The notes under the pieces: model-generated
The model's input: the letters and a program-made list of their open reading frames with translations, nothing else
What the model was told of the DNA's origin: nothing
The model's database searches: none
Source of the DNA: Rhodobacteraceae bacterium M382
GTDB lineage: Bacteria; Pseudomonadota; Alphaproteobacteria; Rhodobacterales; Rhodobacteraceae
Direction: 5' to 3'
Length of the DNA: 64,000 nucleotides
NCBI GenBank assembly: GCA_025141015.1
Contig: CP081098.1
Location: 4,346,501-4,410,500, forward strand
Made by a program: the position numbers and the translations under genes
Shown here: positions 46,070 to 56,246 of the stretch, piece by piece
Numbering within the stretch: position 1 is the first letter of the stretch
Layout: each line of letters starts with the position of its first letter

Positions 46070-46507
46070 TTATTCCATCCCCGCGAGGCGTCTCAACATC
46101 ATCCGCAGCAGGGCAACTTCGCCTTTGGTAAACTGGGCTGCCAGTTTCACATCATAGTCTTCGGCCACAGCCCGCAGATCGCGATAGGCGGTTTCTCCGG
46201 CCGAAGTCAGCGCCAAATGTTCGGACCGGCGGTCATATTCATCCCTGGTCCGTGATACGAATCGCTTTTGCGTCAGCTTGTGGACAGCTCTTGAGATCTT
46301 GGTTTTATGGATTTTTGCCCGATCACCAATTTCTTTGGCCGTCATCTGACCATAGATTCCCAGATGAAACAGGACCCGCCATTCGGTGCGCAACATCCCA
46401 TAGCGATCCTTGTAAACCTGTTGAAAGGCAAGCGAACTTTCTTCGGCTGCCTGGTTCAGTAAAAACGGCAGAAATTCACGCAAGGCAAAGTCATCTTTTT
46501 GGGTCAT
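46070..46507 (-). CDS. MarR-family regulator of the homogentisate cluster
   Basis: A 145-residue winged-helix regulator. The DNA-binding region reads MTAKEIGDRAKIHKTKISRA then VHKLTQKRFVSRTRDEYDRR, the MarR recognition helix and wing. ATG 46507 with GAAGGAG was chosen over a longer frame. It is divergent from hmgA with a MarR-type palindrome between, so it likely represses the catabolic genes, with a pathway intermediate such as homogentisate as inducer (inference). Confidence 0.9.
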   Translation of the reverse strand: MTQKDDFALREFLPFLLNQAAEESSLAFQQVYKDRYGMLRTEWRVLFHLGIYGQMTAKEIGDRAKIHKTKISRAVHKLTQKRFVSRTRDEYDRRSEHLALTSAGETAYRDLRAVAEDYDVKLAAQFTKGEVALLRMMLRRLAGME

Positions 46508-46527
46508 TGTGATCTCCTTCCCCTTGT

Positions 46528-46545
46528 TAGTTACAAAATCAACTA
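46528..46545. promoter_or_regulatory. MarR-type operator between regulator and hmgA
   Basis: TAGTT-N8-AACTA, an 18-bp AT-rich palindrome typical of MarR-family sites, lies 21 bp from the regulator start and 38 bp from hmgA, where it would cover the promoters of both. Confidence 0.65.
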
Positions 46546-46582
46546 TTACCGAAGCAAGCAGTAAGTAAAAGGAACGCGCGAA

Positions 46583-47938
46583 ATGAAACCTCAAATTGCC
46601 CCGCATCGGATGGTACAGGCCCCATCACTTGCCGGTCCGAATGAAGGATACATGCCCGGGTTCGGCAATGATTTCGAAACCGAGGCTCTGCCCGGTGCCC
46701 TGCCCCAAGGTATGAACAGCCCACAAAAATGCGACTATGGTTTGTATGGCGAACAGTTGAGCGGCACCGCTTTTACCGCTGACCCACCAGAACGGACCTG
46801 GTGCTATCGCATCCGCCCATCGGTCAAACATTCACATCGATACACCAAGATCGACCTGCCCCTGTGGACATCCGCGCCCTGCGTCGATCCGGATGTCATC
46901 AGCCTGGGCCAGTATCGCTGGGATCCGGTTGCCCATTCCGACGATGGCCAAACCTGGCTGACCGGTATGCGCACCATGACCACCGCAGGGGACGTGAACA
47001 CCCAGGTCGGCATGGCCAGCCATGTATATCTGGTCACCGAGTCGATGGTAGACGATTACTTTTTCTCCGCTGATTCCGAACTGCTGGTCGTCCCACAGGA
47101 AGGCCGCCTGCGCTTTGCGACCGAGCTGGGGATCATTGATTTGGAGCCACAGGAAATCGCCATCATTCCGCGTGGTCTCGTGTATCGCGTCGAAGTTCTG
47201 GACGGCCCCTGTCGTGGGTTTGTCTGTGAAAACTACGGTCAGAAATTCGAACTGCCAGGTCGCGGGCCGATTGGGGCCAACTGCATGGCCAATCCGCGTG
47301 ATTTCAAAGCCCCGGTGGCGGCGTTTGAAGACCGGGAGGTCCCATCGACTGTCACCGTCAAGTGGTGTGGCCAGTTCCATCGCACGGATATTGGTCAGTC
47401 GCCTTTGGATGTGGTGGCATGGCACGGCAACTATGCACCCGTGAAATATGACCTCAAAACGTACTGCCCTGTGGGTGCGATCCTGTTCGACCACCCGGAT
47501 CCATCGATCTTTACCGTGTTGACGGCGCCATCGGGTGTACCGGGCACGGCAAATATCGATTTTGTTCTGTTCCGGGACCGCTGGATGGTGGCTGAAAACA
47601 CCTTCCGCCCACCGTGGTACCACAAGAACATCATGTCCGAACTGATGGGCAACATCTACGGCCAGTATGACGCCAAACCACAGGGCTTTGTTCCAGGTGG
47701 CATGAGCCTGCACAACATGATGCTCCCACATGGACCTGACAAGAATGCGTTCGAGGGCGCGTCGAATTCAAACCTGGGGCCGGAAAAGCTGGAAAACACC
47801 ATGTCGTTCATGTTCGAAACCCGCTTCCCGCAACATCTCACCGCATTTGCAGCCAATGAAGCACCGCTGCAAGATGACTATATCGATTGCTGGGCCGACA
47901 TCGAAAAGAAATTCGATGGTACACCCGGATTGAAATAA
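46583..47938 (+). CDS. hmgA: Homogentisate 1,2-dioxygenase
   Basis: A 451-residue iron(II) ring-cleavage dioxygenase converting homogentisate to maleylacetoacetate. Family regions: [20 protein letters not shown] near the start, [16 protein letters not shown], and the iron site near [18 protein letters not shown] (His and Glu) with NMMLPHGPD (His). It is the first gene of the plus-strand catabolic operon and is preceded by AAGGAA. Confidence 0.97.
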   Translation: MKPQIAPHRMVQAPSLAGPNEGYMPGFGNDFETEALPGALPQGMNSPQKCDYGLYGEQLSGTAFTADPPERTWCYRIRPSVKHSHRYTKIDLPLWTSAPCVDPDVISLGQYRWDPVAHSDDGQTWLTGMRTMTTAGDVNTQVGMASHVYLVTESMVDDYFFSADSELLVVPQEGRLRFATELGIIDLEPQEIAIIPRGLVYRVEVLDGPCRGFVCENYGQKFELPGRGPIGANCMANPRDFKAPVAAFEDREVPSTVTVKWCGQFHRTDIGQSPLDVVAWHGNYAPVKYDLKTYCPVGAILFDHPDPSIFTVLTAPSGVPGTANIDFVLFRDRWMVAENTFRPPWYHKNIMSELMGNIYGQYDAKPQGFVPGGMSLHNMMLPHGPDKNAFEGASNSNLGPEKLENTMSFMFETRFPQHLTAFAANEAPLQDDYIDCWADIEKKFDGTPGLK

Positions 47939-47945
47939 GGCCAAC

Positions 47946-48009
47946 GGTGCGTGCAAGCACGCACCCTACGGCGCATCGACACAATGTAGGGTGTGTGCTT
48001 GCACGCACC
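47946..48009. repeat. REP-like paired palindromes between hmgA and fahA
   Basis: Two 24-bp arms (47946-47969 and 47986-48009) are inverted copies of each other with one mismatch. Each arm is itself a small palindrome, GGTGCGTGC and its complement around AA or TT. The double structure resembles a BIME/REP pair and would form a stable hairpin in the mRNA between two catabolic genes. Confidence 0.85.
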
Positions 48010-48028
48010 TCCCGACAAAGGAAAACCA

Positions 48029-49288
48029 ATGCCCTTGATGACAAGCTGGGTGACATCGGCAAATGATGCCAACCACCCGTTCCCGCTGAACAACCTGCCG
48101 TATGGCGTGTTTTCAACCGATAGCGACGATGCCCGTTGCGGGGTCGCCATCGGTGACTTGATCCTTGACATGCAGGCCGCTGAAGACGCCGGGTTGATCA
48201 CGCTTGCAGACTATGCCCTGTTCGAGCTGCCCATCTGGAACGACCTGATGGACGAAGGGCCTGCCGTTTGGGCCGCCCTGCGTGATCGCCTGATTGCTCT
48301 GCTCTCCGATGGGGCCGCCGAACGCGACAAGGTCGAACCGTTGCTGGTTCCAATGGCCGATGTCACGCTGCACATGCCTTTTGGTGTCAGCGAATACACC
48401 GACTTTTATGCCGGCAAGCAGCACGCCCAGAACATGGGGGCCATCCTGCGCGGCTCTCCGGATCTGCCCGCCAACTGGCTGCATATTCCGATCGGTTACA
48501 ATGGGCGCGCCTCGTCAGTTGTGGTTTCGGGCACCCCGATCCACCGCCCCAATGGCCAGACCAAGGCACCGGACGCAGATATGCCGTCCTTTGGCCCCTC
48601 CAAGCGGCTCGACATCGAGCTGGAAATGGGCGCGATTGTCGGCACCGGTTCGGAATTTGGCCAGCCCGTGACGGTGGATCAGGCCGATGCCATGATCTTT
48701 GGCTATGTGTTGCTGAACGACTGGTCAGCACGCGACATTCAGGGCTGGGAATACCAGCCGCTCGGCCCGTTTCAGGGCAAGGCGTTTGGCACCTCGATCA
48801 GCCCATGGATCGTGACCGCCGCCGCGCTGGAGAGCTTCCGCGCGCCCACCCCGCCGCGGGACAAGGAATTGCTGCCTTATCTGAACGGCAGCAAAGACGG
48901 CCTGTATGACATCGAGCTCGAAGTTTTGATGCAACCAAACGGCGCTGACAGTGCGTCGGTTATCTCGAAAACCAACTACAACCGCATGTATTACTCGGCG
49001 GCCGAACAGCTGTGCCATCACGCGATTGGTGGCTGCGAGATGAACGCCGGCGACCTGCTGGGATCGGGCACGATTTCTGGCCCTGTGCGCGAGGAATACG
49101 GCTCTCTTATGGAGCTCAGCTGGGCCGGGCGCGAACCCTTCACGCTCGACACCGGGGAAACCCGCGGCTTTATCGAAGACGGAGACACGCTGACCCTGCG
49201 CGGCAATGCCCGCGGCGATGGGTTCACTATTGGATTTGGCGATTGCGTGGGCACCATCCTGCCCGCCGTGACATGGCCCGCAGAATAA
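48029..49288 (+). CDS. fahA: Fumarylacetoacetase
   Basis: A 419-residue hydrolase that splits fumarylacetoacetate into fumarate and acetoacetate, the last pathway step. Diagnostic are YTDFYAGKQHAQNMGAILRG, LDIELEMGAIVGTGSEFGQP (metal Glu) and LLNDWSARDIQGWEYQPLG, then FGTSISPWIVT. ATG 48029 follows AAAGGA; an upstream in-frame ATG lies within the REP arm and is rejected. Confidence 0.96.
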   Translation: MPLMTSWVTSANDANHPFPLNNLPYGVFSTDSDDARCGVAIGDLILDMQAAEDAGLITLADYALFELPIWNDLMDEGPAVWAALRDRLIALLSDGAAERDKVEPLLVPMADVTLHMPFGVSEYTDFYAGKQHAQNMGAILRGSPDLPANWLHIPIGYNGRASSVVVSGTPIHRPNGQTKAPDADMPSFGPSKRLDIELEMGAIVGTGSEFGQPVTVDQADAMIFGYVLLNDWSARDIQGWEYQPLGPFQGKAFGTSISPWIVTAAALESFRAPTPPRDKELLPYLNGSKDGLYDIELEVLMQPNGADSASVISKTNYNRMYYSAAEQLCHHAIGGCEMNAGDLLGSGTISGPVREEYGSLMELSWAGREPFTLDTGETRGFIEDGDTLTLRGNARGDGFTIGFGDCVGTILPAVTWPAE

Positions 49289-49299
49289 GGATCTGACAA

Positions 49300-50250
49300 A
49301 TGGCAAAAGCATTCGCGTCCCAAGGGGACATGACAGAAAAGAAAATCACCTTCGACGAAATCGGAGACGGCCTCTATGCGTTCACGGCCGAAGGCGACCC
49401 AAATTCGGGCGTAATCATCGGTGACGACAGCGTCATGATCGTCGAAGCCCAGGCCACACCGCGTTTGGCCAACAAAGTCATCGAGTGCGTGCGTTCGGTT
49501 ACCGACAAACCGATCAGCCATGTGGTCCTGACCCACTATCACGCTGTCCGCGTGTTGGGGGCCTCGGCGTTCGATGCGCAGCAGATCATCATGGGCGACA
49601 CCGCCCGTGCAATGGTTGTCGAACGCGGCCAGGAAGATTGGGACAGCGAATTCCAACGGTTTCCCCGCCTGTTCGAAGGTCACGAAAGCATCCCAGGCCT
49701 GACATGGCCGACCACGACCTTCTCCGAAGACATGACCGTCTATCTCGGCAACCGCCGTGTGGACCTGATGCATCTGGGTCGTGCCCATACAGCAGGTGAC
49801 ATCGTCATTCATGTGCCGGATCAGAACGTCATGTTCACCGGTGACATCGTCGAAGACCATTCCGCCTGTTATTGCGGTGATGGACATTTTGGCGACTGGG
49901 GCAGCACATTGGACAACATAGCGGCCTTTGACGTGGACGCGATTGCGCCCGGTCGCGGTGGTGCATTGATCGGCAAAGAGGCTGTGAACCGCGCCATCGA
50001 AAGCACCCGTGACTTTGTCGAAAGCACCTATCGCCCGGCTGCCAAAGTGGCCGCCCGCGGTGGATCGCTGAAAGAAGCCTGGGACGCGGTGCGCGCCGAA
50101 TGCGACCCCAAGTTCGCCGATTATGCGATCTATGAACACTGTCTGCCATTCAACGTGGCGCGCGCCTATGACGAAGCACGCGGGATCGACACACCGCGGA
50201 TCTGGACTGCCCAGCGCGATCTGGACATGTGGGCCGCCCTGCAAGGCTGA
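49300..50250 (+). CDS. Metallo-beta-lactamase-fold hydrolase with altered metal motif
   Basis: A 316-residue MBL-fold protein, 11 bp after fahA. The usual HxHxDH metal motif reads THYHAVRVLGAS, so the Asp and His of the second metal are Val and Arg. His in GRAHTAGDIVIH and Asp in VMFTGDIVEDHSACYC are kept. This suggests one bound metal or a changed reaction. The C-terminal about 80 residues are helical (AAKVAARGGSLKEAWDAVRA). Its constant place in this cluster suggests hydrolysis of a lactone or thioester by-product of the aromatic pathway (inference). Confidence 0.82.
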   Translation: MAKAFASQGDMTEKKITFDEIGDGLYAFTAEGDPNSGVIIGDDSVMIVEAQATPRLANKVIECVRSVTDKPISHVVLTHYHAVRVLGASAFDAQQIIMGDTARAMVVERGQEDWDSEFQRFPRLFEGHESIPGLTWPTTTFSEDMTVYLGNRRVDLMHLGRAHTAGDIVIHVPDQNVMFTGDIVEDHSACYCGDGHFGDWGSTLDNIAAFDVDAIAPGRGGALIGKEAVNRAIESTRDFVESTYRPAAKVAARGGSLKEAWDAVRAECDPKFADYAIYEHCLPFNVARAYDEARGIDTPRIWTAQRDLDMWAALQG

Positions 50251-50399
50251 CCCAAAACGGCCGCCCGGGGCACCTTGATCCAGATCGTGTTGCCCCGGTC
50301 CAATCGATGAGACCATGAAACCATCCTCCCGGCGCAGACCCGTGCCGGGACACAGAGAAGATGTGCCCATGGCACAGCCCGAATTCAGGAGGAGAACAG

Positions 50400-52010
50400 A
50401 TGAACAAGATTTTTGAAGTTCCCCTGTATCCGTATGAACGCCATGCGGATCAGGATGCATCATCCCCAGCACGTCACAAGGTGATCGTCGTCGGCGCCGG
50501 CCCCATCGGCCTGGGCGCGGCAATTGATCTGGCCCAGCAGGGTGTCGAAGTGCTGGTGCTGGACGACAATGACAAGGTCAGCTTTGGCTCGCGCGCTGTG
50601 TGTTATGCCAAACGCCCGCTGGAAATCCTGGACCGTCTGGGTTGTGGCCAGCCGATGGTCGACAAGGGTGTGAAATGGAACATCGGCAAGGTCTTCTTTG
50701 ATGACCGGCAGGTCTATGATTTCAACCTGCTGCCCGAAGAGGGCCACCAGCGTCCCGCCTTTATCAATCTGCAGCAATATTATTTCGAAGAATACATGGT
50801 AAACCGGGTCCGCGAATTGCAGGCCGAAGGGGCACCCATCGAAATTCGGGGCCGCAACAAGGTCGAAGCCATTGGCACCCATGATGATCACGTCAAGGTC
50901 GAAGTGGAAACCCCTGAAGGGTCCTATACCGTCGAAGCCGATTGGCTGATCGCCTGTGATGGGGCCGGATCCCCGATCCGCGCAATGATGGGCAAGGATT
51001 TTGTCGGCCGCGTGTTCGAGGACAACTTTCTGATCGCCGACGTGATCATGGAGGCCGAATTCCCAACCGAACGTTGGTTCTGGTTTGACCCGCCGTTCAA
51101 CCGGGGTCAGTCCGCTCTTTTGCACAAGCAACCCGATGGGGTCTGGCGTATTGACCTGCAATTGGGCTGGGACATCGACAAGGAACGCGAAAAGCGGCCC
51201 GAAAACGTGATCCCGCGGCTCAAAGCGATGTTGGGCGAAGAGGTCGAGTTCGAACTGGAGTGGGTGTCGATTTATACCTTCCAGTGCCGCCGGATGGAGC
51301 AGTTCCGTCATGGTCGGGTGGTCTTCGCTGGCGATGCCGCGCATCAGGTCTCCCCCTTTGGTGCCCGTGGCGCAAATTCGGGCCTGCAGGACACCGACAA
51401 CCTGTGTTGGAAACTGAAACTGGTGATGGACGGCAAGGCGCCCGAAAGCCTGTTGGACAGCTATGATTACGAACGTGTGTACGGCGCGGACGAGAACATT
51501 CTGAATTCATCGCGGTCGACCGATTTCATTACGCCAAAATCCGATATGTCCCGCGTCCTGCGCGACGCGGTTCTGGACCTGAGCGAACAGTATGAATTCG
51601 CCCGCCCATTGGTGAATTCGGGCCGTTTGTCGGTGCCTTGCACCTATGACGGGTCGCCATTGAATTCGGCCGATGCGTTGGATGGTCCCGCCCGCACCCG
51701 GCCAGGATCACCTTGCCCGGACGTCCCGTTGGGGGATGAGTTCCTGTTGCCGAAACTTGCTGACAAATTCACTCTGCTGACCATCGACGCCGATGCCCCC
51801 GATCTGATCGAAGAGGACGGCATCGAAGTCACCCGCCTGGCATTGTCGGTAAAGGACGACCCGACGTTGGCGCTCAAGGCGCGGTACCTGGGGGACAATG
51901 ACAGCGGTGTCTATCTGATCCGCCCGGACCAGCACGTCGCCGCCCGTCGACCCAGCTTTGATGAAAACCAGTTCCGGCACGCGATCCGCCGGGCAACAGG
52001 CAAGGAGTAA
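50400..52010 (+). CDS. FAD-dependent aromatic monooxygenase (PheA/MhpA group)
   Basis: A 536-residue flavoprotein hydroxylase. The FAD-binding motif is VIVVGAGPIGLGAAIDLAQQ (GxGxxG at 32-37), the DG motif is in LIACDGAGSPIRAMMG, and the GD motif is VVFAGDAAHQVSPFGARGAN. A C-terminal thioredoxin-like region follows. ATG 50400 follows a perfect AGGAGG. In a homogentisate cluster it plausibly hydroxylates a monohydroxylated aromatic acid, such as 3-hydroxyphenylacetate, to homogentisate or a related quinol; the substrate is an inference. Confidence 0.87.
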   Translation: MNKIFEVPLYPYERHADQDASSPARHKVIVVGAGPIGLGAAIDLAQQGVEVLVLDDNDKVSFGSRAVCYAKRPLEILDRLGCGQPMVDKGVKWNIGKVFFDDRQVYDFNLLPEEGHQRPAFINLQQYYFEEYMVNRVRELQAEGAPIEIRGRNKVEAIGTHDDHVKVEVETPEGSYTVEADWLIACDGAGSPIRAMMGKDFVGRVFEDNFLIADVIMEAEFPTERWFWFDPPFNRGQSALLHKQPDGVWRIDLQLGWDIDKEREKRPENVIPRLKAMLGEEVEFELEWVSIYTFQCRRMEQFRHGRVVFAGDAAHQVSPFGARGANSGLQDTDNLCWKLKLVMDGKAPESLLDSYDYERVYGADENILNSSRSTDFITPKSDMSRVLRDAVLDLSEQYEFARPLVNSGRLSVPCTYDGSPLNSADALDGPARTRPGSPCPDVPLGDEFLLPKLADKFTLLTIDADAPDLIEEDGIEVTRLALSVKDDPTLALKARYLGDNDSGVYLIRPDQHVAARRPSFDENQFRHAIRRATGKE

Positions 52011-52015
52011 CACCC

Positions 52016-52213
52016 ATGTCCGATCTAAACCTGACCCCAAACATCAACGGCGCAGATGATTTCTATGCCGAACTTTTGTCTGCCCACGAAGGTCTGGAGA
52101 AAACCGACAGTGACGCGCTGAACGCCCGGCTGATCCTGGTGTTGGCCAATCACATTGGTGATCGCACCGTGCTGACCCAGGCGCTGAAGGCTGCCGCTCT
52201 GAAAGAGGAATGA
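52016..52213 (+). CDS. DUF2783 small protein
   Basis: A 65-residue acidic, helical protein of the DUF2783 type, commonly found directly after FAD-dependent aromatic hydroxylases. It begins 5 bp after the monooxygenase and ends in an ATGA overlap with the VOC gene. It may be an accessory or regulatory partner of the hydroxylase; no catalytic residues are apparent. Confidence 0.75.
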   Translation: MSDLNLTPNINGADDFYAELLSAHEGLEKTDSDALNARLILVLANHIGDRTVLTQALKAAALKEE

Positions 52214-52764
52214 TGAACATGAAAATCGAACAAATCCATCACGTTGCCTATCGCTGCAAGGATGCCAAGGAAACCGTTGAATGGTATGGCAAGATGCTGA
52301 ACATGGATTTCATCCTGGCAATTGCCGAGGACCATGTCCCATCAACCCATGAACCCGACCCCTATATGCATCTGTTCCTGGATGCGGGGAACGGCAACGT
52401 GCTGGCGTTCTTTGAACTGCCGACCAAGCCGGAAATGGGGCGCGACCCCAACACACCGATCTGGGTGCAGCACATCGCATTCAAGGTCAAGGACCGCGCA
52501 ACGCTGATCGAATTCAAAGAGCATCTGGAGGCCAATGGCGTCGATGTTCTGGGCGTGACCGACCATTCGATCTTCCATTCGATCTATTTCTTTGATCCCA
52601 ATGGCCACCGTGTCGAGCTGGCCTGCCCGGATCCAGAGGAAGAAGCCATGCTGAAACGCATGGACGAGGTGAAGTGGGACATGCTGAATGAATGGTCCGT
52701 GACCAAAAAAGCGCCCAAACACGCCGACTGGTTGCACGCCAAGGAACTCAACAAGGACGCCTGA
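52210..52764 (+). CDS. VOC-family (glyoxalase/dioxygenase-fold) protein
   Basis: A 184-residue vicinal-oxygen-chelate protein. Metal-ligand candidates are His10/11 in IEQIHHVAYRCKD, His in IWVQHIAFKV and Glu in DPNGHRVELACPDPEEE. The fold could be an isomerase, lyase or extradiol dioxygenase. Coupling to DUF2783 by an ATGA overlap ties it to the FAD monooxygenase, so it may act on the hydroxylated product. Confidence 0.8.
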   Translation: MMNMKIEQIHHVAYRCKDAKETVEWYGKMLNMDFILAIAEDHVPSTHEPDPYMHLFLDAGNGNVLAFFELPTKPEMGRDPNTPIWVQHIAFKVKDRATLIEFKEHLEANGVDVLGVTDHSIFHSIYFFDPNGHRVELACPDPEEEAMLKRMDEVKWDMLNEWSVTKKAPKHADWLHAKELNKDA

Positions 52765-52802
52765 TCCTGCTATCCTTTGCACATAGTCGCACTAAACTGA
52801 TG

Positions 52803-52830
52803 ACAACCGGCTCCTGCGAGCCGGTTGTTT
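52803..52830 (+). terminator. Hairpin with T run between the VOC gene and maiA
   Basis: ACAACCGGCTC pairs perfectly with GAGCCGGTTGT around a 4-base loop and is followed by TT. It would end or attenuate the main catabolic transcript before maiA, or protect the upstream mRNA. Confidence 0.7.
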
Positions 52831-52851
52831 GCCAACGGACAGGGGCACGAG

Positions 52852-53490
52852 ATGACCGACACCATTCTATTTGATTATTGGCGCTCGTCCGCGAGCTATC
52901 GACTGCGCATTGCGCTGAATTTGGCCGGGATTGAATACAGGGCCATTTCGATTGATCTGACAAAGGGCGAACAGCGGTCTGGCGATCATCTGGCACGCAA
53001 TCCACAGGGATTTGTGCCGGTCCTGGAGATTGACGGGCTGCAACTGACCCAATCCCTGGCCATTCTAGACTATCTTGACCAGACCCGTAATCTGGGGCTT
53101 GTGCCAACTGGTCCCGCAGAGAGAGCCAAGGTTCAGGCGCTGGCGCACTCTATTGCCGTGGATGTTCACCCGGTTTGCAACCTGCAAGTCGCCAAATATG
53201 CCACAGGGTTAAGCGGCGGTGCCGAAGGGATGCCCGGCGATTGGATGAAACATTTCATTCGCCCCGGATTGCAGGCCTTCGAAACCCTTCTGGCACAGTT
53301 TGACCAGTCGCCCTATTGTACCGGCGACAGACCGGGATTGGCCGATATCTGCCTGATGCCGCAACTTTACAACGCTCGGCGTTGGGGCGTCGAAATTTCA
53401 GACTTATCCCGTTTGCTGGGCGTAGAGGCGGCCTGTGCCGAACACCCGGCTTTTGTTGCGGCTTATCCGGATGCCGTGCAACCCGCGTGA
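52852..53490 (+). CDS. maiA: Maleylacetoacetate isomerase
   Basis: A 212-residue zeta-class glutathione S-transferase converting maleylacetoacetate to fumarylacetoacetate, the step between HmgA and FahA. The active-site motif is YWRSSASYRLRIALNLAGI (SSxSxRVRIAL pattern), with NPQGFVPVLEIDG and TQSLAILDYLDQT in the glutathione site. ATG 52852 starts the conserved region. It follows a strong hairpin, so its level may differ from that of the rest of the cluster. Confidence 0.93.
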   Translation: MTDTILFDYWRSSASYRLRIALNLAGIEYRAISIDLTKGEQRSGDHLARNPQGFVPVLEIDGLQLTQSLAILDYLDQTRNLGLVPTGPAERAKVQALAHSIAVDVHPVCNLQVAKYATGLSGGAEGMPGDWMKHFIRPGLQAFETLLAQFDQSPYCTGDRPGLADICLMPQLYNARRWGVEISDLSRLLGVEAACAEHPAFVAAYPDAVQPA

Positions 53491-53503
53491 TCTGTGACCA
53501 CGC

Positions 53504-54379
53504 CTAGGGCTGGCTCAGGGCCGCGATCAACTCTTCGAGCAGCTTGCGCCGCCGACGGGACGCCGAAAAACTGTCCGGCCAGGTCAGCCAATACCCTTCG
53601 GCGCAGGGCAGTGGCGGAACATCAATCAGGGTCAGCTGATCGGTTGCCAGAAAATGCCGGGCCAGCACACGGGAGCCCAGAACAATGCCTTGGCCCAACC
53701 GCGCCGCGCGCAAGGCATGCCCCATGGAATCCACGTTCAGCCCGCTGAAATGGGGCACCGGAAGGTTTAAGGCACGTGCCCATTCCTGCCATCCGGGGCG
53801 TTCGCCCCGAAGTTCGATCGCCGGGCGGAGTTTCCAGTCGTCCGGATCCCAGTGGGTGGGCATCATGGGTTGCAATACTTCGGGGTGCAACAGATGCGCC
53901 TGCCGCCCAGGCCAGGGTCCGCGACCATAGCGCAATTGCAAAGCTGTGCTTTCATCCGCAAAAGCCGACCGCAGTGGCACCGAATTGGTGACAAAACGCA
54001 GGTCCGGATAGGCGGCCAAGAACGGCACCACCCGTGGCAGAACAAGCGTATCCAGATGCGATGACAGGGCGGCCAACCGAATTTCACGGGGGCTTTTTCC
54101 AAACAGGTCAACCGTACCCTGTTCCAAGGTTCTGAGCGTCTCCTGGACCAGCGGCAAATAGCTTTCGCCATCTACGGTCAGGGTCACTCCACGGGCCCCA
54201 CGCGAAAACAGCGGCCGTCCCAACCAGCTTTCCAAATTGCGGATTCGTTGGCTGACGGCGGCCTGCGTCGCCCCTTGTTCCTGGGCTGCTGCGGTGAAAT
54301 TCCCGTGTCGGCCAGCTGCCTCGAACACACGCAACCAGTCGAGAGGAGGCAGCCCAGATTGCTTACGCGATTGAGGCAT
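53504..54379 (-). CDS. LysR-family regulator next to tmpAB
   Basis: A 291-residue GcvA-like LysR regulator. The HTH reads GRHGNFTAAAQEQGATQAAV followed by SQRIRNLESWLGRPLFSRGA. It is divergent from the phosphonate-catabolic pair with a perfect 18-bp palindrome between, so it likely activates them in response to 2-(trimethylamino)ethylphosphonate or an intermediate (inference from position). Confidence 0.9.
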   Translation of the reverse strand: MPQSRKQSGLPPLDWLRVFEAAGRHGNFTAAAQEQGATQAAVSQRIRNLESWLGRPLFSRGARGVTLTVDGESYLPLVQETLRTLEQGTVDLFGKSPREIRLAALSSHLDTLVLPRVVPFLAAYPDLRFVTNSVPLRSAFADESTALQLRYGRGPWPGRQAHLLHPEVLQPMMPTHWDPDDWKLRPAIELRGERPGWQEWARALNLPVPHFSGLNVDSMGHALRAARLGQGIVLGSRVLARHFLATDQLTLIDVPPLPCAEGYWLTWPDSFSASRRRRKLLEELIAALSQP

Positions 54380-54403
54380 TAGTTTTTCCTGGCCTATTTA
54401 CCA

Positions 54404-54421
54404 AAAAGAATTAATTCTTTT
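54404..54421. promoter_or_regulatory. Perfect 18-bp palindrome in the LysR/tmpA divergent promoter
   Basis: AAAAGAATTAATTCTTTT is a perfect palindrome 24 bp from the LysR start and 56 bp upstream of tmpA, containing T-N11-A spacing suited to LysR proteins. It is the best operator candidate for the pair. Confidence 0.7.
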
Positions 54422-54423
54422 AA

Positions 54424-56201
<1,778 letters not shown>

Positions 56202-56209
56202 CGGGCAGG

Positions 56210-56242
56210 TTTCCCCGGCACGACAAACCCGTGCCGGGGAAA
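56210..56242. terminator. Bidirectional hairpin between tmpB and the fusion gene
   Basis: A perfect 13-bp stem TTTCCCCGGCACG and its complement with a 7-base loop lies between two convergent genes, 8 bp from one stop codon and 4 bp from the other. The A/T ends serve both strands. Confidence 0.85.
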
Positions 56243-56246
56243 AGCG

